Assembly (NCBI GenBank): GCA_027946555.1
Contig: JAPEVC010000099.1
Location: forward strand, 61,721 to 125,720
Reading direction: 5' to 3'
DNA from: Gnomoniopsis sp. IMI 355080
Taxonomy: Eukaryota > Ascomycota > Sordariomycetes > Diaporthales > Gnomoniaceae
Length of the DNA: 64,000 nt
The translations under genes and the position numbers were made by a program. Positions 22,580 through 33,123 of the stretch are shown piece by piece (position 1 is the first letter of the stretch; the number at the start of each line of letters is the position of its first letter). The notes below the pieces were generated by a model, which did no database searches, was not told the origin of the DNA, and worked only from the letters and a program-made list of their open reading frames with translations.

Positions 22580-24051
22580 ATGTTCTCGCGGGCAGTCAGA
22601 CGTGCGGCACCTATTGCCCGGCCTTTGAGGCCATCCATGCCTCTGGCGTCCAGGCGGACTGTCACCACCGACGCTGCTTCCTCCAGCGTGGATAAGAGCG
22701 CAGTTCCCAAGGTAAGCCTACAAAGCTCAACAAGGACCGCACATGGCCGAATTGAAGCGTTTGAGAGCATTCTCAAGATTGCGAGGCGTCTGTGTGTCCT
22801 CACGCGGGTATTGGACGCTGACGGAAGCTTTTGTAGTCCGACGATGAGCCCTTCTCCGTGAACCTGAGCGACGAGAGCTTCGAGACCTACGAGCTGGACC
22901 CTCCTCCTTACACCATCGAGGTGACGAAGAAGGAGCTGAAGCAGATGTACTATGAGATGGTGGTCACTCGGTACGCCTTTTCAATCTGATAGCTCCTGCG
23001 AGTGTGACAGATTTCTGACGGACAATACAGACAGATGGAAATGGCCGCCGACCGATTGTACAAGGAGAAGAAGATCCGAGGATTTTGCCACCTTTCCACC
23101 GGACAAGAGGCTGTCGCCGTTGGCATTGAGCATGCCATTACCAAGGACGACGATGTGATCACTGCCTACCGCTGCCACGGCTACGCATTGATGCGCGGCG
23201 CCACCGTCCGGTCTATCATCGGCGAGCTTCTCGGCAGACGCCAGGGTATCGCCTACGGAAAGGGTGGATCCATGCACATGTTCACCAAGAACTTCTACGG
23301 TGGAAACGGAATTGTCGGTGCCCAGGTACCCGTCGGTGCTGGTCTCGCCTTCGCCCACAAGTACACCGGCCGCAAGCAGTCCTCGATCGTCCTCTACGGT
23401 GACGGTGCCAGCAACCAGGGTCAGGTTTTCGAGGCTTTCAATATGGCAAAGCTGTGGAAGCTGCCTGCGCTGTTTGGCTGTGAGAGTATGTGATGTCCAT
23501 ATGATTGAAAAGGTTGGAATAAGACAGCTGACTGGTTTGCAGACAACAAGTACGGTATGGGTACGGCGGCCAACCGGTCATCCGCCCTCACGGACTACTA
23601 CAAGCGCGGACAGTACATCCCCGGTCTCAAGGTCAACGGCATGGACTGCCTCGCCGTCAAGGCCGCCGTCAAGTACGGCAAGCAGTGGACCGACGCCGAC
23701 AACGGCCCAATGGTCCTCGAGTACGTCACCTACCGGTACGGAGGCCACTCCATGTCCGACCCCGGAACCACGTACCGTACCCGTGAGGAAATCCAGCGCA
23801 TGCGAAGCACCAACGACCCTATCCAGGGCCTGAAGCAGCACATCCTCGACTGGACCGTGGCCACGGAGGAGGAGCTCAAGGCCATCGACAAGGAGGCCCG
23901 CTCGCACGTCAACGAGGAGGTTGCCGCCGCAGAGGCCATGCCTTATCCCGAGGCCACCCCCCAGATCCTATATGAGGATATCTACAACCGTGGCTCTGAG
24001 CCGCCATTCATCCGGGGCCGTGTCCCTGAGGAGAACTTCTACTTCGCCTAG
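22580..24051 (+). CDS. PDA1: Pyruvate dehydrogenase E1 component alpha subunit
   Basis: Thiamine-diphosphate-dependent decarboxylation of pyruvate in the mitochondrial matrix, as the alpha chain of the alpha2-beta2 E1 of the pyruvate dehydrogenase complex. Exons are 22580-22711, 22837-22970, 23031-23485 and 23543-24051 (introns 125, 60 and 57 nt). The product is 409 residues. The N-terminal 40 residues are Arg/Ser/Ala-rich without acidic residues, a mitochondrial presequence. The ThDP motif is G212-D213-G214, ending at N241-N242 (ENNKYGMGT). The regulatory phosphorylation loop is conserved as GGHSMSDPG with Ser310 and Ser312, so inactivation by a pyruvate dehydrogenase kinase is expected (family knowledge). 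Length matches fungal Pda1 proteins. Confidence 0.97.
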
Positions 24052-24972
24052 ATGTAAGCGGAATTGGAGCATTGGAGAACAATCTTGAGGATGCTACGTT
24101 CTGCACAAGTCGGGCATTGCGTTTTGTATGTATAATACCAAAAACAGCGACGGTAGATTGGAAGGAGGGAGGAAATGCGGCTGCTATAGAATACCACTGA
24201 ATTATGGGACAATCCCTCTGCGATTGCGATTGCGATATGATGTGAACATTCAAACCACAGAGCCTGGAATTTCAATCGAAATAGCGAGGATGAGGGAGAT
24301 GATACGAAGTGACATTGGTGGAGTTCCGTCCGGCATGTCGCTCGATGCCCGTCCCTCTGGTTAAGATTTTCATGCGAGCTCACAGCCCCAAGGGAAGCCG
24401 TACAGGTGACTGTCTTTCTCAGAAGACATTGTTGTAGGCGCCATATTCCATGTTGGCTGTTCGGTAGAGGAAAGGACGAGCAAGTACTGAATGAAGTGTG
24501 AAGCGAGTTGACGAAAGCTCGTATATTTCAGGCTGCGGACCAGTATTTACACAGTGTTTGCCTTCGTGTGACGGTTAACTTATATACGCTTAGGTGAATT
24601 TAACATAGGTTGCATCACCAGATTGATAAGTGAGGACGTCGCTGGCCGGGGTCCACGTGCGGCGCGTAGGTTTTGCGCCTGGGAGACATTGGCTACATTT
24701 CGGGGCGCGTCATCTAGTGAGAAGTCGCGTCCCACCACCCCACATCCTTGCCTACCTAGGTAGACATGCCATCATCCTCCTCTACTGCCTAATTTACCCA
24801 CCCATAGATTTCGAGCCATTTCAGTTCTCTGACGACCTCCCTCTTCAGTTTGCCGTGGTGACGTTCGATCTCTATTATCAGCTTGTATTCTAATCAGAAC
24901 ACACGAGCAGCCAGTGTGGCTTCCAGGCGCGTCTTCCAGCTCACGACGCGTACAGCGCTCCGGGTGCTCAAC
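24052..24972. other. Intergenic region, PDA1 to CDC9
   Basis: This gap of about 920 bases has a TACCTAGG motif at 24751-24764 and a very short upstream reading frame, ATG to TAA, at about 24766-24792. The last 111 bases (24862-24972) are open and in frame with the ligase ATG (see findings). Otherwise nothing recognisable. Confidence 0.5.
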
Positions 24973-27917
24973 ATGGCGCCCAAGCAAGCGACACTCGGGT
25001 ACGTCAGGCCGTCGCAGACTACCTTGGGGTGTGTGATATTCACTCTAGGCGTGGCATCTGAAATAATCCAAGTCCCTCAACGCCATCTTTTCTCGAGTCT
25101 TCATGCTAATTAAGGCTCCTTCCTTTCTGTGCAGCAAGTTCTTCACCAAGCCGAGCGACTCAAAGCCTGCTCCCCAGCAGACAACATTGTCATTCGCCTC
25201 CAAGTCTGCGGATAAGCCCAAGAAACCAGAACCAAACAAGCAAGAAGATGAGGACGACGTCAAAGAGGAAGAGGAAGAGCAGGTGACCAAATCTTCCAAA
25301 CAGTCAAGCCCAAGCAGCGCAAGCACCAAGGAGAACTCAGCTCCTGCCTCAGGTGAGTGTTCCAGAATGATCTATATAAGTTTTGGATGGCTAATGCAAA
25401 GGATGCAGAGTCGAAGAAGCGTGGGCGCCCTGCAAAGCCTTCAAAAGCGCCGAAGTCCCCGGAGAAGAAGGCTGCCAATGGTAAGGTGAAGAAGGAGGGT
25501 GAAGAGGAAGAAGCAAACGATCTTGACGAGGATGACGATGCACCGGTCATCAAACGACCACGTAAGGGTCGGGCAGTCATTGAGGACGAGGACGAGGACG
25601 ATGTCATGGCAGATGCTCCTCCGTCCAAATCGAAGCCCAAGAAAGAGACGAAATTAGCAAAAGCAGCGGCACCAGTTCCGAGCAAGAAAAAAGCGGCAAG
25701 CCCCAAACCGACAGACGACGGCGACGGCGCGGCACCCGATTCCGCCTCCGAGGCAGAGCAGGAAGCTGAAGAGAGTGAAGAGGAGAAGCCGGACGTCGTC
25801 GCGAAGGCCCGCAAGACCGTCCAAACAAAATTGACCAGCAAAGCAAAAGATCCATATCCCGACTGGAAGCCTGGCGAGCCAGTGCCATACGCGGCGCTTT
25901 GCAAGACCTTCTCGTTAATCGAGCTTACCACCAAGAGGCTGGAGATCATGGCACATTGCTCGCTCTTCCTACGCCAGGTGCTACGGCTTACTCCAGACGA
26001 CATGCTACCGACGGTGCTGTTAATGATCAACAAGCTTGCTCCTGACTACGCGGGAATTGAGTTGGGTATTGGCGAGTCGTTGATTATGAAGGCTATTGGA
26101 GAGACCACTGGACGTAGCCTGCAAGTAATCAAGAACGACCAGAAAGAGATTGGAGATCTCGGTCTCGTGGCTGTCAAATCTCGGTCCACTCAGCCGACTA
26201 TGTTCAAGCCCAAGCCTCTGACGGTTCAAGGCGTACACAAGGGGCTGATGGGCATTGCCACCCTGACTGGAAACGGAGCTCAAGGCAGGAAAGTCGACGC
26301 GATCAAGAAACTCTTGTCTGCGGCCGATGCCAATGGTACAGGCAAGGTCGACATCACCAAGGACAAGGGCGGCCCAAGCGAGGCGAAGTATCTCGTCCGC
26401 TTTTTGGAGGGCAAGTTGCGACTCGGCCTGGCAGAGAAGTCCGTCTTAGTATCCCTCGCCCAGGCCATGATTTGCCACGAGGCTGAGCAGAAGGGCAAAG
26501 TCCCTAGCACCACGGAGATGGAGCAGGCTGAAGCTACGCTCAAAACGGTCTACAGTGAACTCCCGAGCTACGATGCCATCATCCCTGCGATGTTGGAGAG
26601 TGGTATCCTGAAGCTCCGGCAGGCCTGCAAGCTGCGACCTGGCGTGCCGCTCAAACCCATGCTGGCCAAGCCTACCAAGGCCATTACTGAAGTACTAGAT
26701 CGGTTCGAGGGACAAAAGTTCACCTGCGAATACAAGTACGACGGAGAGCGAGCGCAAATCCACTATGTAGCAAAGGACTCGGATCAAACGTTGAGCGCGG
26801 CAACAGCTGGAGCGTCAAAGGCCGTGGGTGATGATGGGGTTGCTTCCATCTTTTCAAGAAATTCGGAGGATCTGTCTAAAAAATACCCGGATATTCTCGC
26901 CAAGCTTCATACTTGGGTGAAAGAGGACACCAAAAGCTTTGTACTTGACTGCGAGACTGTAGCCTGGGATGTGGTTGAGAAGAAGGTTCTGCCCTTCCAA
27001 CAGCTGATGACACGGAAGAAGAAGGACGTGAAAGTAGAGGATGTCAAGGTCAAGGTGTGCGTCTTTGCATTTGATCTACTCTACCTCAACGGCGAGGCCG
27101 TAGTGGAGAAGCCGCTGAGGGAGCGACGGGAGCTGCTGCACAAGGCATTTCACCCTACCGAGGGAGAATTTGCCTTTGCAACTTACATGGACGGCCAAGA
27201 ACTAGATGAGATCCAATCATTCCTGGATGAAAGTGTCAAGGCGTCCTGCGAGGGCCTCATGGTGAAAATGTTGGACGGTACGGAGAGTGGGTATGAGCCA
27301 AGCAAGCGAAGCAGGAATTGGCTCAAGGTAAGATCGTACTGACATGCCCTCCTTGCGCTCATATGCTGACTACTGAGCAGATCAAGAAGGACTACCTTTC
27401 TGGTGTAGGCGACTCCCTCGACCTGGTCGTATTAGGAGCCTATTATGGTAAAGGCAAGCGAACATCCGTCTACGGTGCCTTCTTGCTCGCCTGCTACAAT
27501 CCTTCCACCGATTCCTACGAGACAGTGTGCAACATTGGCACAGGCTTCTCCGAGGCTGTTCTTGAGGAGCTGCATACAGCCTTGAAGGAGATCGTAATTG
27601 ACCGGCCGAAGCCCTTCTACGCTCACTCATCAGGCGGTCAGCACCAACCCGACGTCTGGTTCGAGTCGCGCTTCGTCTGGGAGGTACGTACAGCAGACTT
27701 GACGCTGAGCCCGCGATACAAGGCCGGCATGAAGGAGGGTGTCGACCCCAGCGGAGAGAAGGGAATCAGTCTACGCTTCCCAAGGTTCATCAAGGTGCGT
27801 GATGATAAGAAGCCTGATGAGGCAACAAGTAGTCGGCAGGTGGCAGAAATGTATCGCAAGCAGGAGAGTGTGACAAAGAGCAAAGGACCGGCTGTGGATG
27901 ACGATTTCGAGTACTAG
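24973..27917 (+). CDS. CDC9: DNA ligase I, ATP-dependent
   Basis: Seals Okazaki fragments and repair nicks in the nucleus, using ATP and a covalent lysyl-AMP. Exons are 24973-24998, 25135-25352, 25409-27327 and 27381-27917 (introns 136, 56 and 53 nt). The product is 899 residues from this ATG. A PCNA-interacting PIP-box, Q-x-x-L-x-x-F-F, sits at residues 5-12 (QATLGKFF) and is split by intron 1. A low-complexity Lys/Glu/Ser-rich region with nuclear-localisation-like basic patches follows to about 230. The DNA-binding domain comes next. The adenylation motif is KYDGER, with catalytic Lys524. The OB-fold end includes EGLMVKML and RSRNWLKIKKDYL. The frame is open for 37 codons upstream of this ATG, which may encode a mitochondrial presequence. 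Confidence 0.97.
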
Positions 27918-28176
27918 GAGATCACATTGGGGGATGGCTCTCACATCTGTCGGACATACGAAGAGTTTAATTTGCTTCGGGCACAGACACGCAAGATGGT
28001 ATTGGTACAGTCAAGCAAGGGTTGGCGCAGGCACTTATGGCTTCAAAAAGCATTACAAAATCTCGCAATTTGATGATTGAGCTTTCACATTTGCTGGGTT
28101 CTCATGCTGGTGTATATCTATAATTTCCTCGCTATGCTCCGTCCGTCCGCCACTGTCGTTTGGGCAGATTTGGCCA
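27918..28176. other. Short convergent gap, CDC9 / CLC
   Basis: These 259 bases between two stop codons must hold both 3' ends and their polyadenylation signals. Nothing else is seen. Confidence 0.5.
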
Positions 28177-31123
28177 CTATAAAATCGAATCTGTCTCGAC
28201 GCCGGGACTTGGGGTATCACCCACATCGTCCCTCGAATTCAACAAACCTCTCTGCTCGCCCTCGCCATCCTCCCTTGTGATGCCCGTCTGCACGCCCAAA
28301 TTGCCCGGCGTCCCCGTCGTTCGTCTCGTCTCCTCCGCGCCGTTGAGCACGAACCACACATCCTTCTTGGTCAACAGGCCCTGCAGTACACCACGGTCGC
28401 TGAACAACACGTAGCGCAACCCAAGCTTCTGAAAATAAGTGATTGCGAGATGTACGCTCGACAGTGACGGCAGCGTTATGGGCGTCTGGTCCATCCAGGG
28501 CCGCAGGTCGAGAGTCGTGCGCGGGTCTGCAAGCGGCTGGTGCGCGAAGAACGCTTCTGTCTCGGGCGGGAGGGTTTGCGCCGCGGTAAGCAGGTTGTAG
28601 CTCAGCTCGGCGCGGGAAATGTAGCCCAGCAGGACGGCCTCTCGCGGGTCTGAGACAACTGGAAAGCCTCGGTAAGGATTCGACTCGAGAATGGCGCTCA
28701 GCGAGGCGATGGTGTGGCCTGTGGCGGTGAGCACGACGAGGTCCTCGATGCGCGTCATGATTTGCGCCGAGGGGATGTCAGCGATCTGAGCGAGCTGGTC
28801 GTCGCTATTGTCAAGAAAGGGATATTCGCGGAAGTGAATCCAGGATTCGTAGATGCCGCGGCGGCCGAACCAGTCGCCGACCCACTTGGAAAACATCACG
28901 GCGGTCATGATGGGGAGGACGTAGGTGAGGGCGCCTGTCAGCTCGAACATGATGACGACGATGGATACAGTCATGCGCGTGACACCGGCGAGGGTCGCGG
29001 CGGCACCGATGATGGCGTAGGTGCCCGGGTTGATGCAGGGGACGTCCGGGGCGCAGTAGTAATCGAAAGGCCGGAAGGTTGGGTGGTTGGCTACCCACAT
29101 CTCCATGATGATGCCGACAGCGCGACCAGACAGAGCACCGATCGCCATCGAAGGGAGGATGATGCCTGCGGGGATCTGCAGGCCGAACGTGATGGCGGCG
29201 AGGAAGAAGCCGAGGACCGCGGCGAAGAGAAGCAGGACGATGGTGCCGGCGGAGGCGGCACCGGTTTGGCAGAGGCCGAAAGGGTCGTCGGACAGTCTTG
29301 CGCATTCAGCAAAGAGGTTGGCGACGAGCTCCGACGATTGGGCGCGCATGTAGAGGTTGGGATAATTGACGAGAGCTGTGAGAAGTGCTACAGCGATGAC
29401 CTGGATGACAGGTCCTGGTAACCATTTGATGGAATTCTTCCACTCTGCGATCATGATGTTCAACTTGATGAAGAGACCGCCATATATGCCCTGAAGTATG
29501 TCAGCAACGAGAGCGTAACAAAGCATCGATCCTTGACTTACTCCTATGATTCCCATGAAGATGAAAGGACCGATCTCAAAGGCATGCCAATCAGTGTCGT
29601 ATTTTACGTGGTAAAGTGCTGTCTGTCCCGTTCGAAAAGGGTCGTAGGCTCTGAGAACCACCGCAGCCACACTAGCGCACACAAAGCTCTTCCACATAGT
29701 CTTGTCGGGGAAGTAATATGATATTTGCTACTAAGGGTCAGCCAATTCCTTCGGATTAAATGCACGAGATTTTCATTTACATACTTCAAGGCTGAAAAGC
29801 ACTCCTCCTATGGGTGAGCCGAAGGCAACACTGATTCCTGAGGCGGCGGCGGCCGAAAGTACTTCTCGTTTTCGAGCTATATATAATGTCAGACATCCGT
29901 TGGAGAAGCACTCTACAGTTTGGAGGACATACCCTCGTTCTCATCTATGATAGGGAACAGTTTGATGAAGAGATTTGCGCAACAACAGGCGACATGCACC
30001 AAAGGACCCTCTTTACCCAGCCACATGCCAGACGCCACAGCCAGACACTGCGATGAAGTTAGATAAAGCCGCAGTCGTACGTACATCAGAGGAAAAATCT
30101 TACCAATCCAAGAGACTTTGTAACCAAAGTCCAAATCCCTAAAAACTTCCTGATAATGAAACCCCCTAGCACAGTCTTGATCTCGGGTATACCGCTGTGC
30201 TTTGCATGTATCGCAAACTCCTGGACCAAAATGCTGGCGCAAAAAGCAAAAAATACCTACTACGCATCAGAGTGGTGATGCAAACCCTAAATTAGGAAGG
30301 AACAATAACTCACTGAAAATAAAAGGAAAAAGAAGTACTCTAAAATGTAGCTTCCTGCGGCCGAAGTGACGTGTAGAGCCGTAGCCCAGGGACGCCAACC
30401 CGAGCACTGCGCTTCCTCGTCGTAGCCCAGACAACAGAACGCCTTGTTGAGATAGAATCTCCCGCCGTCTTCATTGGAGCAGTAGCCAGCTTTTAAATCG
30501 GCTAACCAGTCCGTCGTAATGTCGATGACGGCCGCTAGGGTTCCGACCAGAATGCCTGTTGCAACAAGTATGATCCATTCTTGCGCGGAATCAAAGCTCA
30601 GCTGCAACTTGCCCAAGAGGCCCTGGGTATTGCTACGCAGCACCCGTAAACGGGTGCGCTCTTTTGTATACTCAAAAATCCAATCGATGGCCGTGAGATC
30701 CTCGTAGCCTACTCTCCGCCCGGGGCCCTCGACATACCAGTCCAAGGGCGCACCGTCCTTGGTCGCTGCGCCGTTACTGAAAGCTCTCCTCCGCGGTGAC
30801 CCATTTTCCTGTGCACGTCGGCCGTGTGCTGAAGTCGATCTGCTCCCCCCGTCTGAATCTGAAGGAGACCCCGTCAGGGATGCGAACAGCCTATTCGACT
30901 GTGCGAGTTCCAAGAAGCCGCGCTTCTTGGGTTTGCGCTTGAAGGATATGGGTGAACCGAGGCCGCCATTAAGAGGATCTTCGGCGAGTAGGTCGTTATC
31001 GTCGGCATTGGGGCGGCTAAGATTGTCGTCGTCGTGTTGCGTTTGCGACCGGTCTTGGGGCGAGTGGGAGGATGACGACGCCTCTGGCTCTGGGTCGGTG
31101 TCTGCGTTGTCGCCGTGATTCAT
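28177..31123 (-). CDS. CLC-family voltage-gated chloride channel / H+ antiporter
   Basis: Anion transporter of the Gef1/CLC-3-4-5 branch, expected in the Golgi, endosome or vacuole. Exons (minus strand) are 30314-31123, 30104-30256, 29933-30047, 29785-29876, 29542-29727 and 28177-29490; the introns are 51-57 nt. The product is 889 residues. About 140 hydrophilic residues precede the membrane domain. Anion-site motifs are HSGIPE (291-295; the usual first Gly is His) and GKEGP, where Glu334 is the gating glutamate, which favours an exchanger or gated mechanism. The third selectivity segment reads FGLQIPAGIILPSM. Two cytosolic CBS domains lie in the C-terminal 230 residues (around AQIMTRIEDLVVL and LRYVLFSDRGVLQGLLTKKDV). 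Intron 5 (29491-29541) is 51 nt and stopless. Confidence 0.95.
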
Positions 31124-31693
31124 GGTCGGAGACGGCGCCGTGCGTATTCTTGTTTAGTTGTGGCCAAGGCATGCGCCATCTTCTGCCTCGAAGGGATTAT
31201 TGACCTAAAATTGCATTGGTGAGGGCGGCAGGCTGTGGGGGCTGGTCCAGAAAGGTGGTTAGGAAAGCTAAAAGAAAGGACATTCAATACAAGACGCCGA
31301 GAGGGTCCCTGCCCCTATCGCCGGATCGCCGGATCGGCCAATAATTCCCAGGAGCCATAGCACTGAAACTGGAGCCGCGTGCAGGGCACACGCAACCCAG
31401 TTCGGGCCCTTGATCAGCAGCGCTAGTAAGGGCCCCAGGTACCATGTATTCCGTACTGCTGCCGGAACCAGCTTGACAAGGCCTGACATGGGGCTATTCC
31501 CGTACACACCTACCTTAGCCACATTCCGAGGTCGTTTAGAATAGATACCTTAATTAGGTAGTAACGACTACCTAGGTACTGTATATGTTATATATGTACC
31601 TCTTTCACTTATTCTTCCGCAGACTTCAAGCTTCATCTCGCTTCTATTTAGACCTTATGCTCCGTAACCAATTGTTGCACACTCACAGCCTTC
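31124..31693. other. Intergenic region, cupin gene 3' end to CLC 5' end
   Basis: These 570 bases contain the CLC promoter. TACCTTAATTAGGTA and TACCTAGGTA motifs lie at 31545-31580. No gene is visible. Confidence 0.5.
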
Positions 31694-32466
31694 TCATTGC
31701 AACCAAGACTCTCCAAGTTCCTCGCTACCCATCTTGATGGGATCCGCCCCGAGAACGATACCCAGCACACGAACCCACTCGTTTGTGCGATTAGCGAAGC
31801 TAGAACGTTGCAATCCAGTGTTAGTTGATGAAACGGTGCAGGACCACAGCCTGGGGAGTTATCCGCAGTCGCTGATCACTTAAATACTTACGTATGCATT
31901 GTTCCTCGCTGCGCCACCACATCTCCTTGAAGAGCCTGCACCTCCGCTGTCTCTGTGTATGAGCCCTTGCCATCAAGAACGTCAAACGGCGCAGGAGGAG
32001 CAATCACTGTCAAGGTGCCCTTCACAATGACGAGATAGTCGGTACTCTGAGTCCGGTGCTGAACAACCTGATCAGCCGGGGTCCATGCTGCTTTCCTTTG
32101 TCCACGTTCTACTCAGACCTACCATCGGAAAAGTGCCTCCCGGGGAGATGTCCAGATAGTAGATATTCGCTCCGCCCGGAATCACTATGCCCGATCCAGG
32201 AACATCTTCAAGCGTAGGTCGACCCCTAAGGTAAAAGTCAGCTTTCATTGAGAAGGGATGTAAAGTGAGAGGGAAGCTAACGGCTCCTTATTCGACGCCG
32301 GAATTGAGGCATGGCTCGCAACCCGCGCCCTCTTCAAGCCTTCCATGATAGGTACCACCTCGAGGGTGTCCACGAGCACATCAACCCCGGGCTCCTGGTG
32401 CTCAGTGGTTTCGGTGGCCGAGTGAGCAACTGTGACGCGGTTGGGAGGTGGCAAAGGAGACGCCAT
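31694..32466 (-). CDS. Small cupin-domain protein
   Basis: Four-exon gene that my reading assembles from short frames. Exons (minus strand) are 32282-32466, 32123-32225, 31892-32067 and 31694-31799 (introns 56, 55 and 92 nt). The product is 189 residues. It has a single cupin beta-barrel: a strand with GIVIPGGANIYYLDISPGGTFP, then HRTQSTDYLVIVKGTLTV, then LQGDVVAQRGTMHTF and NEWVRVLGIVLGADPI. The two cupin metal-site regions are present in reduced form (HRTQSTDY and GTMH). This small cupin type is common in fungi and mostly uncharacterised; a role in secondary metabolism or sugar modification would be a guess. All four exons rejoin in frame into family-like sequence. The last acceptor, at 31800-31801, is the least certain. 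Confidence 0.82.
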
Positions 32467-33123
32467 ACTGCTGAGACTTATCAGGATGTAGGGAAAATGG
32501 TCAATAAGTAGCGGATAGTCACAAATACTGTTCAGGATCTCGGTAGAAAGAAAAGTATATAATTGCGATACTTCAATGCCCTCGCCTTCAAGATGGGACG
32601 CAGTCTCTTCCTTTATACTAGAAGCTGACCACCGCATGAGGCCACATCCAATCCTAGTCAAACTTCATGGAACAACAAGAACCCATATTGTAAGAATCTA
32701 CACATTCATCTCTTGTGTATGACAAACTACAGGATTTGTAAGGGCCATATTACCAAACACTATGGAACCCGGCCACAGAAGGATCCCAAGTGCTTACTTA
32801 CAATCGCTAGCTTAGCGCAGGGGCACTATACCGAGACGGCACTATCCCTCAACTCCAAGGTCAATTAACAGTCTGCATTCAATAGACGGTAACAGAAGTG
32901 GATTTCTTCTGACAAAGCATGTTTATTCGCCAATGTTTGGCAAGGAGCCTTGCATAGAAACAAAACCGATTGCATTTCCAAAACCAATAATCTCAAGGGG
33001 CTGTACACAAGGAGTAAGCACGCAGGAATGTGCAAGTTATCACGTACTACGCAATGACACATACTATCCAACTTGATGTTAGAGCTTCATTGCGTTTGAT
33101 CTCCGCTCTGATGTCTGTACGCC
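32467..33123. other. Intergenic region, neurochondrin-like 3' end to cupin 5' end
   Basis: This gap of about 660 bases includes the cupin promoter. Open frames continue upstream of the cupin ATG but show no conserved sequence. Nothing else is recognised. Confidence 0.45.

Noticed and set aside
22300..22803. 167-codon minus-strand frame overlapping the PDA1 start
   Set aside because: It overlaps PDA1 exon 1 and its intron antisense, with no similarity to known proteins.
28714..29421. 235-codon plus-strand frame inside the CLC gene
   Set aside because: It is an Asp/Glu/Gly-rich shadow of the channel coding strand with no family resemblance.
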